A DNA stretch of 64,000 nt from positions 1 through 64,000 of the forward strand of contig JAJVHU010000058.1 in the NCBI GenBank assembly GCA_022072505.1. The letters run 5' to 3'. The DNA is from Phycisphaerae bacterium. GTDB taxonomy: Bacteria; Planctomycetota; Phycisphaerae; UBA1845. Of the stretch, positions 6,512 through 14,614 are shown in pieces (the first letter of the stretch is position 1; each line of letters starts with the position of its first letter). The position numbers were made by a program, and so were the translations under genes. Under the pieces are notes generated by a model. The model was not told where the DNA came from. It worked only from the letters and a program-made list of their open reading frames with translations, and made no database searches.

Positions 6512-9172
6512 TCAGGGACAATCGGTGGATACGCTGGATCCGCAACGTAGGATATCGACTGTGTGCGGACCCGGGCCAACCCCTCGAAGGGTGGTTCGTC
6601 CCCATCCAAAGCAGTTCAACGGGACAAGTGCGTCTGAGCGGGGATCGCCGTCGAGACGAACCTGCACCCAGAGGTCTGGTTCACCGTGAAGGATTCTGAT
6701 GTTGATGCGCGACTTGCCTTTTCGATCCGTCCGGCATGCGGCTTTCAGCTCGGCAGAATCGCCATCGTCGCATCCCTGCTCACGAAGGATGACATGGTCG
6801 TCATTTGTGCCTACAGCCAATCGACCGTCGAGGATGTCGAACCCGATCCCGAATGCGCCCCATGGCCCACCGTCCACCGGTTCCACCACTCCGGTCTGCC
6901 GCCATACGCCGTCGATCTGGCTGAACCACTCCAACCTTCCTTCGGCTTGGGGCAAGCTGACGAGCAACGAATGGTCGGTCAACAGGAGGGGCTTGTTGTC
7001 GCGGTTGCCACCGACTACAAACTCCTTGGCGCCCTTCCATCTGCCGTTCAGAAGTGCGTAAATATTGAGGCCGCGCGTGGTGGTGACCGCTGCCGATGTT
7101 CCCCGGACCGTCACCCGGTTTCCCCATCTGCCGTTCTCGATGGTCTGCATGTGTTGCCAGGATCCATCGATGAGCGTGTAAACGACGGCCAGAAGCTCCT
7201 CGGAATGAACGGCAACCCAAGCCTGTGTTCCATCCACAGAAACGTCGACGCCGAATGAGCCGGAAGAGAACCCCGGAGGCATGCGTAGAACCTGGACATA
7301 CCTGAACGCTCCTTCCTCTCGATGAAACACATAGACGGCGCCGCGGAGCCTGCCTGGCTCATCTTCCGGGGCGCCGACAAACAACCAATCCCCATTCAGG
7401 GCCAGTGCAGTTCCAAAGGCATTGCCATCCGGGTTGTCTCCCATGGACCAGACGCGCTCCCGCCAAACCCACTTTGACGAATCCCAGTTGTAAATCTCGA
7501 TCGCCGGTGTCCTCTTTGAATCCGTCGCGTGGATGGCGCGAACCGCGAGCGTGGATCCATCCGCATCCAGGGGCTCGCCGAAGAAGCTTTCATTCGCTGG
7601 GTTTTCAAGCGTCAGAATCTGATGACGAGCCAAGTCCGCCAGGTCGAAGGCCACGACAGCCCCGATGTGGAAGTCATCATATCGCCTTGGCGCGCCCACG
7701 AGCAGCGAAGCCTCCGTGAGGGCGACCGCCGTCCCGAAGTACGTGAGGCGCGGGTCGTGCTGCGGAGCGTAAATCCGCGGCACACGGCAGTACTCGCAGT
7801 CGTCCGGTACGCGGTTGCGATTCTGGTCGCGCGACGTGTTGTTCTTGATGTCGCAGGAATCGGGTGTGGCGTTGCCGTTGCAGTCCTCCGTTTTGCCCAT
7901 GCGGAGTTCACAGAAGTCCGGCGCTTCATCGGCGTTACAGTCCAGAGGGAACTCGCACTCGTCCAGGCAGTAATTGCCGTTACAGTCCGCCGCGCCGTGA
8001 TCATGGATTTCGCTCCAGTCGGCGGTTCCGTTGCCGTTGCAGTCGACGACGCGCGCTCCCAAGGAAAGCAGCGCCGGCAACAGCTCCCTGCACGTCGGGC
8101 GAATCTCCTCCGGAGGCATGAGGTTGGACGTGCCTAAGACCGGCACAAAGGAGAACATGTCGTGATGACCGTACACAAAGTCCAGCGCCTGGCCATAACC
8201 ACCGCCACTGTATCGACGACCATTCATGCCTCTGTACCGTGTATTGCGGTACGCGTAGATCAAGTCTGAAAGGCGCTCAGACTCCTGCGAATACGTCCAA
8301 TGGTCAAAGCAAAAATCGCTGGTTCCTGCCCAGGGCCACAGCAGCAAGTTGTTGTAGGCGTGAATATCCAGATGCACCGCCAGGTGAGGGTTCGCCTCCA
8401 TGAACTTAATGAGGTGAAGGACTTCGGCTGGCGTGGAGTCGTCTTCGCGCCAGTACATGTTCAGATCCTTGCCATCGGCGTTGTATCGACTCCCCCGGAC
8501 GTAGCCGTCCGGGTTGCAAATGGGAATCAGATTCCATTCCGCTCCGTCCACCAGAGCGCGGACCGATTTATCCGTCGCATAGTTCTCCAGGAGATGTTTC
8601 GCCAGATACGCAACCACGGGAGGCGAGATGATCTCGTGACCATGTTGAGCGGCCTGGTACATAATGCCCGGTTTCTTCGCGCCGGGTCCGGTGATTCGAA
8701 GCATCCAAAGCGACCTTCCTTCGACGGACTTGCCGACGCTTACGATCGTCGCCAGGTCGGGAAACCGGTCGGCAAGCTCGTGCAGGAATCCTGCGTATTC
8801 CTCGTACGTCGCATAATCCTCGAAGAAATCACCCGTGGCGACTCGGTTGAAATAGTCGTCGTAGAGGGCGTCGAGGTCGGGAACAGTAATCGAGTAGTCG
8901 ATGTGGAGGCGGTCGAGCGCCGCTCGCCCCGCCGGCGTGGCACGCACGTCGAAGACCTCCGCTTCCACCTCGTCGGACCAGATTTCCAGGTTTCGGTCGA
9001 ACCGGACCCGCTCCAAGAGGGCAAGACGTTGCGGGTCCGAGGTGGGGCGGACGGCGAGCAAGGCCAAGTGGTCCGCATCGCTCGTCTGCCCCCGCGCGAC
9101 GACTACGGGGGCCGTTGATGAAAGGGCGAGGAAGGCGAGTTGATAGCCCAGGATAGACATGCGGTTGAACAT
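6512..9172 (-). CDS. Secreted M14-type zinc carboxypeptidase-like protein with dockerin-like and FG-GAP regions
   Basis: This is an 886-residue exported protein. Residues 1-27 form a signal peptide. Residues 115-375 resemble an M14 zinc carboxypeptidase: HGHE (H177, E180) and HLDIHAY (H271) supply the three zinc ligands, and NPDGY (220-224) is present. The position equivalent to the substrate-binding arginine reads DLNMYW, and the strand that should carry the catalytic glutamate reads MFSFVPVLG, so activity is doubtful. Residues 378-465 hold DCNGN-type calcium-loop repeats. Residues 470-780 look like an integrin-type FG-GAP propeller (FGTAVALTEASLLVGAP, FGTALALNGDWLFVGAP). The last 80 residues form a module shared with two other secreted proteins here. 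An AAGGAC stretch sits 8 bases before the ATG. Confidence 0.85.
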   Translation of the reverse strand: MFNRMSILGYQLAFLALSSTAPVVVARGQTSDADHLALLAVRPTSDPQRLALLERVRFDRNLEIWSDEVEAEVFDVRATPAGRAALDRLHIDYSITVPDLDALYDDYFNRVATGDFFEDYATYEEYAGFLHELADRFPDLATIVSVGKSVEGRSLWMLRITGPGAKKPGIMYQAAQHGHEIISPPVVAYLAKHLLENYATDKSVRALVDGAEWNLIPICNPDGYVRGSRYNADGKDLNMYWREDDSTPAEVLHLIKFMEANPHLAVHLDIHAYNNLLLWPWAGTSDFCFDHWTYSQESERLSDLIYAYRNTRYRGMNGRRYSGGGYGQALDFVYGHHDMFSFVPVLGTSNLMPPEEIRPTCRELLPALLSLGARVVDCNGNGTADWSEIHDHGAADCNGNYCLDECEFPLDCNADEAPDFCELRMGKTEDCNGNATPDSCDIKNNTSRDQNRNRVPDDCEYCRVPRIYAPQHDPRLTYFGTAVALTEASLLVGAPRRYDDFHIGAVVAFDLADLARHQILTLENPANESFFGEPLDADGSTLAVRAIHATDSKRTPAIEIYNWDSSKWVWRERVWSMGDNPDGNAFGTALALNGDWLFVGAPEDEPGRLRGAVYVFHREEGAFRYVQVLRMPPGFSSGSFGVDVSVDGTQAWVAVHSEELLAVVYTLIDGSWQHMQTIENGRWGNRVTVRGTSAAVTTTRGLNIYALLNGRWKGAKEFVVGGNRDNKPLLLTDHSLLVSLPQAEGRLEWFSQIDGVWRQTGVVEPVDGGPWGAFGIGFDILDGRLAVGTNDDHVILREQGCDDGDSAELKAACRTDRKGKSRINIRILHGEPDLWVQVRLDGDPRSDALVPLNCFGWGRTTLRGVGPGPHTVDILRCGSSVSTDCP

Positions 9173-9617
9173 CGATGACCGTCCTTGTGATTAACTTAAC
9201 GATTGAGATGGGTGAAGCGCCGCTCGATCCACGGATGCTGAAAACTTGCGCCTGGGCACGCTAGTGGTCCGACTTGTTCCGGGTTTCTTCCCGCTCCGCA
9301 ATTGTGTCATGGGGATACTCCGCCGACGCGGCGGTTAAGCTTCCTGTTTTCGGAATCCACGTGTCCGGCCACCCTGCGCTCGGGGTTGTAACACTTTGCT
9401 TTCCGCGCGCAGGAGATTCGGTGCTGCGTCAGAGACCGTGTCTGATTGCCGCTCGTTTCTTACGCGCGTCTGTCAGGCTGCATGAGGAACCGGAGAGATT
9501 TTGGGAAAATGATAGGTTATCGGACCTTGATGACTTCATCGCGGAATTGCCGTCGGACGGGGTGCCCTTTGGGGACCGGTCGGGTGCGCGATATCGAAGG
9601 ACGAGGATTCAAGGCAA
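9173..9617. other. Intergenic stretch, no gene seen
   Basis: These bases lie upstream of the M14-like gene and downstream of the SDR gene (both minus strand). Open frames here carry no recognisable domain. The promoter of the M14-like gene should be in 9175-9290, but I cannot point to a good -35/-10 pair. Confidence 0.4.
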
Positions 9618-9669
9618 AGGGTGGGCAGTGCCCACCCTACGGCTTGTCGGCTCGGAGAGCCGACAAGCC
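9618..9669. repeat. Two adjacent perfect hairpins downstream of the SDR gene
   Basis: AGGGTGGGCA (9618-9627) pairs with TGCCCACCCT (9629-9638). GGCTTGTCGGCTC (9641-9653) pairs with GAGCCGACAAGCC (9657-9669) around a GGA loop. They lie just past the stop of the minus-strand SDR gene (9695), so they may end or protect its transcript, though no T-run follows. A degraded relative (GTCGGCTCGGAGCGCC) occurs at about 6388-6405 between the amine oxidase and the M14-like gene, which marks this as a dispersed family. Confidence 0.7.
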
Positions 9670-9694
9670 CGATTGGGGATTCGCGATCCGCGAC

Positions 9695-10717
9695 CTACAG
9701 CACTTCCCCGTTCATCGCCACTTCCCTGGCAATGCGGTTGCCGTCGATGAGGTGCTTGTACCACGCCACGGTGATCGTGCGCGGGTCGGCGGGCTTCAAC
9801 TGGCCGGACTTGATCTGATCCGCGATCTGGCGGGCGCCCTTGGCGGCGTCGAAGTCCGGCGTCCAGTCGATCGCCTTGGCGAGCTTGTCGAAACTCACGC
9901 GATACGAGCGATGGTCCGGCGCGCCGTACCACTCGAACTCGAACGGCATGTTCAGGCCCCGCGCGACCTCCTCCGCCAGCGGCTTGATCTGGTAGTTCTG
10001 GGCGTTGCAACCGACGTTGAAGATCTGCCCGTTGATCTTCTCGGCCGGGGCGGACAGCAGCATCACCTGGCACTTGGAGGTGTCCGCGACATGCACCATC
10101 GGCCGCCACTGCGTACCGTCGCGGAGGATCGGAATCTTCCCCTTCTCGAGGAAGCCCTTGACCATGCCGTTGATCGCGAGGTCGAAGCGCATGCGCGGCG
10201 AGGCGCCGTACACGGTGGCTTGACGGATGACCACGACGGTGAAGTTCTTGTCGGCGAGCGGAAGGTTGTCGCGCTCGGCGGCGCCGTTCGCTTCGGCATA
10301 GGTGGTCAGTGGATTGATGCTCGACGTTTCGTCAAGCACGCCTTCCTGGAAGCCGTAGATGCTGCACGACGACGGCAGGATGTAGCGCTGCACGCCGTTC
10401 TCCTTCGCCAGTTTGCAGATGCGGGCGCGGCCGCGATGGTTGATCTGCCACGTCTTCTCCTGGTCGAGCTCGCCGGCGGGGTCGTTGGAGATGGCCGCGA
10501 GGTCGATGACCGCGTCCTGGCCCTTCAGCAGCGATCCGCTGCACGCGCGGATGTCGTCGCGGATGACTTTGAGGTTCGGCCCGTCCGGCGGAAGGGTGTC
10601 GCGACCGAAGAACAGGCGGTCGAGAACCGTGACGTTGTAGCCCTTCTGCATCAGCATCGGGACAAGAACCGAACCGATGTAACCCGCGCCGCCGGTGACG
10701 AAGACGTTCTTGATCAT
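9695..10717 (-). CDS. Extended SDR (NAD-dependent epimerase/dehydratase) with altered catalytic motif
   Basis: This 340-residue nucleotide-sugar epimerase/dehydratase-like protein begins MIKNVFVTGGAGYIGS, the Rossmann NAD-binding motif. The catalytic region reads SSCSIYGF then TTYAEANGAAE. The tyrosine of the YxxxK motif is present, but the lysine is asparagine (codon AAC). The C-terminal substrate region contains FNVGCNAQNYQIKPLAEEV, as in dTDP/UDP-sugar epimerases. The ATG at 10717 is chosen; codons upstream of it come from a GAATGC-type repeat. It is the last gene of the minus-strand rmlA-GT2-rmlC-SDR run and presumably finishes or modifies a sugar for a surface glycan. Its exact reaction is not determined. 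Confidence 0.9.
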   Translation of the reverse strand: MIKNVFVTGGAGYIGSVLVPMLMQKGYNVTVLDRLFFGRDTLPPDGPNLKVIRDDIRACSGSLLKGQDAVIDLAAISNDPAGELDQEKTWQINHRGRARICKLAKENGVQRYILPSSCSIYGFQEGVLDETSSINPLTTYAEANGAAERDNLPLADKNFTVVVIRQATVYGASPRMRFDLAINGMVKGFLEKGKIPILRDGTQWRPMVHVADTSKCQVMLLSAPAEKINGQIFNVGCNAQNYQIKPLAEEVARGLNMPFEFEWYGAPDHRSYRVSFDKLAKAIDWTPDFDAAKGARQIADQIKSGQLKPADPRTITVAWYKHLIDGNRIAREVAMNGEVL

Positions 10718-10738
10718 ATATTTCCGTTCCCTGCTCCC

Positions 10739-10870
10739 AAATGCAGAATGAAGAATGCGGAATGCAGAATGAAAACACAACGTCCGTTACGCGCGAATCA
10801 AGCGATGTTCCCTCGCCCGAAGCGTTTATTCAGCATTCATCATTCTGCATTCTTCATTCTTCCTTCTTCC
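10739..10870. repeat. Inverted GAATGAAGAATGC-type repeat between the SDR gene and rfbC
   Basis: The left arm (about 10739-10774) is built of GAATGCAGAATGAAGAATG-like units, and the right arm (about 10829-10870) of the complementary CATTCTGCATTCTTCATTC-like units, so transcripts could fold into a long hairpin. The right arm runs into the rfbC reading frame and encodes its last residues (KKEE and the stop). A second copy sits at 11476-11580. Confidence 0.75.
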
Positions 10871-11432
10871 CCTCATACACAAAATTGATGTCCGTCGCTT
10901 CCTTCAGCTTCGGCGCTTTCGCATCTTTGTCCGACAACAGTGGTTCGCCCTTGATCGGCCAGTCGATGCTGATGTCCGGATCGTTCCAGATCAGCGAGCG
11001 CTCGGTGGCCGGCGCCCACTCGTCCGTCACCTGATACAACACGTCGGCTGAGTCGGACAACACCTGGAACCCGTGCGCAAATCCCTCCGGCACCCACAGC
11101 ATCCGCTTGTTCTCGCCGGAGAGCACCTCGCCGACGTACTTGCCGTACCACGGCGATCCCTTGCGGATGTCGATCGCGACGTCATAAATCTCGCCGCGCT
11201 GACACCACATCAGTTTGCCCTGGGCGTGCGGGTTGATCTGGAAGTGCATCCCGCGGATCACGCCGCGCTGCGTCGAGTGGCTGTAGTTGCCCTGCACGAA
11301 ACGCTTCGGAATGTGCTTCTCGAAGTCCGAGCGCTTGAACGTCTCCATGAAGAACCCGCGCGGGTCATTGAAGGCTTTCGCCTGAATGAGCAGCACGTCG
11401 GGGATGTGACAGGGAGTAAACGTGAACGGCAT
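10854..11432 (-). CDS. rfbC: dTDP-4-dehydrorhamnose 3,5-epimerase family protein
   Basis: RmlC-type cupins epimerise dTDP-4-keto-6-deoxyglucose at C3 and C5 on the way to dTDP-rhamnose. The 192-residue protein has the family hallmarks: ARGFFMETF-like DPRGFFMETF (23-32), RGMHFQINPHAQGKL with catalytic H63 (60-74), GEIYDVAIDIR (80-90) and LWVPEGFAHGFQVLS, plus a late tyrosine/aspartate region (VLYQVTDEWAPATE). The gene lies between the GT2 gene and the SDR gene, all transcribed leftward. No rmlB or rmlD is in the window, so the final sugar may differ from rhamnose or the missing genes are elsewhere. The last few codons come from the adjacent repeat. Confidence 0.93.
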   Translation of the reverse strand: MPFTFTPCHIPDVLLIQAKAFNDPRGFFMETFKRSDFEKHIPKRFVQGNYSHSTQRGVIRGMHFQINPHAQGKLMWCQRGEIYDVAIDIRKGSPWYGKYVGEVLSGENKRMLWVPEGFAHGFQVLSDSADVLYQVTDEWAPATERSLIWNDPDISIDWPIKGEPLLSDKDAKAPKLKEATDINFVYEGKKEE

Positions 11433-11475
11433 ACGAATTCCTCGCCAAGTCTATTCAATCTTGTAAAGTCTCGGA

Positions 11476-11580
11476 CATTGAATGCTGAATGAAGAATGCT
11501 GAATGCAGAATTCAGAAATCAAATGCGGCGCTGAATCTCCCTGGCCTGTCATTCTTCCTTCATTCTTCATTCTGCATTCC
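11476..11580. repeat. Inverted GAATGAAGAATGC-type repeat between rfbC and the GT2 gene
   Basis: The left arm at about 11476-11515 contains GAATGCTGAATGAAGAATGC. The right arm at 11549-11580 contains TTCATTCTTCATTCTGCATT and ends exactly against the GT2 stop codon at 11581. The arrangement is the same as in the spacer at 10739-10870. Confidence 0.7.
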
Positions 11581-12369
11581 CTACGCTCTCGCCCCCTGCA
11601 ACCGCGCCCAAGGCCGCTGAAGATCCTCGCCGCCGGGGTTGAAAATCGGGTGCTTCCAGACGCCGACGCGATGCGTCACGAAGCGGAAAAGGTACCACAT
11701 GGTGAGAATCGCGTACTCACTCGCCCGCTTGTAGTTGATGCTGCTCATCTCGTCGAAGTAGCGCACCGGAACCGGGATGTCCCCGAGCTTGAACCCGAAG
11801 TGAACCGTCTGCATGAGGAACTGCGAGTCGAAGACGAAGTCGTCGCTGTTGCGCTCGAAGGGGATCGTCTCCAGCACCTTGCGGGTGTACGCCCGGAAGC
11901 CGCTGTGCAGTTCGCCGGCGTTCTGCCCCATGACGACGTTCTCCATGAAGGTCAACCCGCGGTTGGCGAGGTACTTCGGCAGCGGCATGCCGCCGTCGAG
12001 CGCCTCGCGCCGCGTGCGGATTCGGTTGCCCAGCAGCACGTCGCAGATGCCGTGGCGCATGATGTCCACGGCCGCGGGGATGACGCGGGCGTCGTACTGA
12101 TAATCCGGGTGCAGCATGATGACGAAGTCCGCCCCGCGCTCCATCGCCGCCCGGTAGCACGTCTTCTGATTCCCGCCGTAGCCCTTGTTGCGGTCGTGCT
12201 TGATGACGGTGATGCCGAGCTTCTCGGCCACCTCGCAGGTCTTGTCCCGGCTCAGGTCGTCCACCAGGATGCACTCCGCGAAGCACCCTTTCGGAATGTC
12301 CTTGTAGATGCGCTCGACCGTCCGCTCGGCGTTGTACGCCGGCATGACGATAATCGTTTTATAATCCAT
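11581..12369 (-). CDS. Family 2 glycosyltransferase
   Basis: This is a cytoplasmic GT-A glycosyltransferase that transfers a sugar from a nucleotide or dolichyl/undecaprenyl donor. Of the 262 residues, the N-terminus reads [29 protein letters not shown] carries the DD nucleotide-binding aspartates, [17 protein letters not shown] follows, and MLHPDYQYD takes the place of the DxD-type motif. [10 protein letters not shown] and [10 protein letters not shown] resemble dolichol-phosphate-mannose-synthase-like GT2 enzymes. There is no clear membrane tail. The ATG at 12369 is preceded by GGAAAGGAG at a good distance, which decides the start. It lies downstream of the nucleotidyltransferase and upstream of rfbC in the same direction. 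Confidence 0.93.
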   Translation of the reverse strand: MDYKTIIVMPAYNAERTVERIYKDIPKGCFAECILVDDLSRDKTCEVAEKLGITVIKHDRNKGYGGNQKTCYRAAMERGADFVIMLHPDYQYDARVIPAAVDIMRHGICDVLLGNRIRTRREALDGGMPLPKYLANRGLTFMENVVMGQNAGELHSGFRAYTRKVLETIPFERNSDDFVFDSQFLMQTVHFGFKLGDIPVPVRYFDEMSSINYKRASEYAILTMWYLFRFVTHRVGVWKHPIFNPGGEDLQRPWARLQGARA

Positions 12370-12632
12370 CGCTCCGCTCCTTTCCGTTCCGTCACGTTCA
12401 CCGATGCCGCCGGGAACCGCAGGCAGGTTCATTCTGGCATATCCGGGAGGGCGAGCCGCACATTATGGCGCGGACGGCAACCCGTTTCAACGCAAGCGGT
12501 CGCCCTACTCGGACGCTCCGCGTGGGAACCCGCGATTTCCGCGCCTCCGGCGACCATCGGACGCCATGTCGGGTCCGGATAATCGACCGTCGTCCACGCC
12601 GCCCTCCTTGATGCAGCCTCGAACGCGCCGCG

Positions 12633-13370
12633 TCAATCCACCGGGTGGTTCGCGCCGGTCTGCGACACGCGAATGCAGCTTTGCAGGTAGAAGTCGATGT
12701 TCTCCCCTGCGTCGGCCCACCAGCCCTCGACCTTGTCGAAGGCCATCTTACCGGCCTTGATGAAGTGATTATTAACGTCCGTGATTTCCAGCTCGCCTCG
12801 GGCGGACGGGGTGAGCTTCTTCACGTAGTCGAAGACCGAGTTGTCGTAGAAGTAGATGCCGATGACGGCCCAGTTGGTCTTCGGGTTCTTCGGTTTTTCG
12901 ATGATGTTGACGACGCGGTCGCCGTCGATGTCCGCGACGCCGTAAGCCTGCGGGTTCTGGACCTGGGCGAGGAGGATGCGCGCCCCTTCCGGCCGCTTGC
13001 GGAACACGTCCACGCTCTTCTGGATGACGTATTCGAGAATGTTGTCGCCGAGCACCAGGCAGATCGGACCGCCGTCGGCGAAATCCTCCGCCAGCGACAG
13101 CGCCCCGGCGATGCCCGTGGCGGCTTCCTGATAGGTGTAGTGCAGGTTCTTGACGCCGAGTTCCTTGCCGTTTCCGAGAAGACGGAGGTAATCTCCCGCG
13201 TTCTCACCGCCGGTGACCAGCAGAATCTCATCGATGCCCGACTTCACGAGGCACTCAATCGGGTAATAGATCATGGGCCGGTTATACACCGGCAACAGGT
13301 GCTTGTTGGTCACCTTCGTGAGGGGGAAAAGCCTCGAACCCGTTCCTCCGCCCAGAATTACGCCCTTCAT
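12633..13370 (-). CDS. rfbA: Glucose-1-phosphate thymidylyltransferase family nucleotidyltransferase
   Basis: It activates a sugar-1-phosphate with a nucleoside triphosphate, probably making dTDP-glucose. The N-terminus MKGVILGGGTGSRLFPLT is the pyrophosphorylase signature, followed by NKHLLPVYNRPMIYYPI, LVLGDNIL (metal-binding aspartate) and IIEKPKNPKTNWAVIGIYFYD. At 245 residues it lacks the roughly 45-residue C-terminal extension of classical RmlA (about 290), matching the shorter family found in many non-enteric bacteria. It is the first gene of the leftward sugar-nucleotide cluster; about 260 bases separate it from the GT2 gene. Confidence 0.93.
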   Translation of the reverse strand: MKGVILGGGTGSRLFPLTKVTNKHLLPVYNRPMIYYPIECLVKSGIDEILLVTGGENAGDYLRLLGNGKELGVKNLHYTYQEAATGIAGALSLAEDFADGGPICLVLGDNILEYVIQKSVDVFRKRPEGARILLAQVQNPQAYGVADIDGDRVVNIIEKPKNPKTNWAVIGIYFYDNSVFDYVKKLTPSARGELEITDVNNHFIKAGKMAFDKVEGWWADAGENIDFYLQSCIRVSQTGANHPVD

Positions 13371-13603
13371 GTGGATCCGTTCATCAGCTTTAGTTGATAT
13401 CGTAAACCCATGCTTTTCGTGAAAGGCATCCTGGATGACCCTTCACCGACGCGCGCGTAGTGTAAGGGCTCCACACGGCGGACTCAACGGGTAAAGCGAA
13501 ATATTCACACCCCCGCCTCTGGACGGGGACCGGCCTCCCGGAGGACGCTTCGACCCTTCTCAGGGGCCGTCAGCGCGACGGTCGCGGTGCTGACCAGCCC
13601 GGC

Positions 13604-13893
13604 GTGCCGATCAGCCCGGCGGCGCTGGGCGGGCTGATCTGCTTCGGACTGAACGCCTTCTGCTACAGGTACGCGCTGCAGAATGTATGGCTGCAGAGCG
13701 AGACGCTGAAGATGTTGCTGGCGTACCCATCATGGTCGGCGGCGGTTACGCCATCATTGCCATGTTCGCCTACCTGCGCCCGCCCCTGAAAGAACGCCTC
13801 ACCCCCGCCCAATGGCCCGGCGTCGCGCTCGTGCTCGGCGGAGTCATGGTCATCGCCGTGCAAAGCCCGTCGGACGCCGCGACCACGCCCTGA
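13604..13893 (+). pseudogene. Broken DMT/EamA-type transporter remnant
   Basis: Two frames together read like the C-terminal part of a small drug/metabolite transporter. GGLICFGLNAFCYRYALQNV comes from 13626 onward in one frame. After a one-base loss near 13728, PIMVGGGYAIIAMFAYLRPP and QWPGVALVLGGVMVIAV follow in the next frame to a stop at 13893. Joining the frames gives a plausible pair of membrane helices with the usual AYPIMVGGG junction. No N-terminal half is recognisable upstream. It sits between the sugar-nucleotide cluster and a repeat-rich tract, and is probably a decaying relic. Confidence 0.55.
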
Positions 13894-14003
13894 GAGGTGT
13901 TTGCAGAAGCAAGTGTGGCCCCGGCTTCCGACCGGGGGATGGTGCATAGGTATTCAATCTGTGCCGGCTTTGAAACAGCGTCCAAGTAGAACCGCAGAAG
14001 ATG

Positions 14004-14274
14004 GGTCGGCTTCAGCCGACCGGCGTTTGCCCCCGCTTCAGCGGGTGGGGTGAGCGCCCAAATCTCAATGCGAGCCGGCTTCAGCCGGGCTTGCGTTGTG
14101 GGAAGTGCAAGCCGGCTGAAGCCCGGCTGGCGGCGCGCCGCTTGGATGCGCCCACCGCCTGAAGGCGGTGGCAAGAGCCATCCGGCTGAAGCCGGCCCAC
14201 GACGGCCCACGGCGAAACGCGACCGCCCGTGGTGAACCGGACTTCTGCTTGGGGGACCGGCTTTCTAGCCGGTC
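14004..14274. repeat. Cluster of short palindromes with TTCA/TGAA-type loops
   Basis: At least six perfect or near-perfect hairpins occur in 270 bases: GGTCGGCT-TC-AGCCGACC (14004-14021), CCCGC-TTCA-GCGGG (14032-14045), GCCGGCT-TC-AGCCGG (14074-14089), CCACCGCC-TGAA-GGCGGTGG (14152-14171), CCGGC-TGAA-GCCGG (14182-14195) and GACCGGCT-TTCT-AGCCGGTC (14255-14274). A looser one lies near 14110-14128. They resemble REP-type sequences. No gene is visible in this tract. Confidence 0.8.
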
Positions 14275-14404
14275 ACGCGCGCTTGCCCCTGCCGGGTGCA
14301 AGAGCCACAACGCCGAAACCGCGGACCCCGCCCCCCGCGCAAACCGGCATGGAACGGCCCGGTTTTCACTTGAATCCCGCCTTCGGCCGGCGATAGGATA
14401 GGCC

Positions 14405-14490
14405 TTAGACGCTGTTGCAAAACCGCCGGCGCGGACGGGAAAAAGAGCGCTTCCTTACGGGCGCGGCTCGGTTTTGAAACAGCATCTTAA
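14405..14490. repeat. 85-bp inverted-terminal-repeat element, copy A
   Basis: The left end GACGCTGTTGCAAAACC and the reverse complement of the right end GATGCTGTTTCAAAACC match closely. The interior carries the dispersed core GAGCCGCGCCCGTAAGG on the minus strand (14453-14469). Copies B (24621-24705), C (29731-29804) and D (53809-53888) have the same plan. The length, the imperfect terminal inverted repeats and the lack of a gene suggest a miniature mobile element. Confidence 0.75.
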
Positions 14491-14614
14491 TAGGAGCCAG
14501 CAGCGCCCGGCCCGGCCGCGCGGGGTTATTTGCATTCCTTGCAGAATTCGAGTATCTTATCTGGGTCATTTTGACGCCCTTCGAGAAGAGCGTTTGCACC
14601 CGAGGAGGACTCTC

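Noticed and set aside
9695..13370. A complete dTDP-rhamnose pathway
   Set aside because: Only the nucleotidyltransferase and RmlC-type genes are present; there is no rmlB or rmlD, and the SDR here lacks their signatures and its catalytic lysine.
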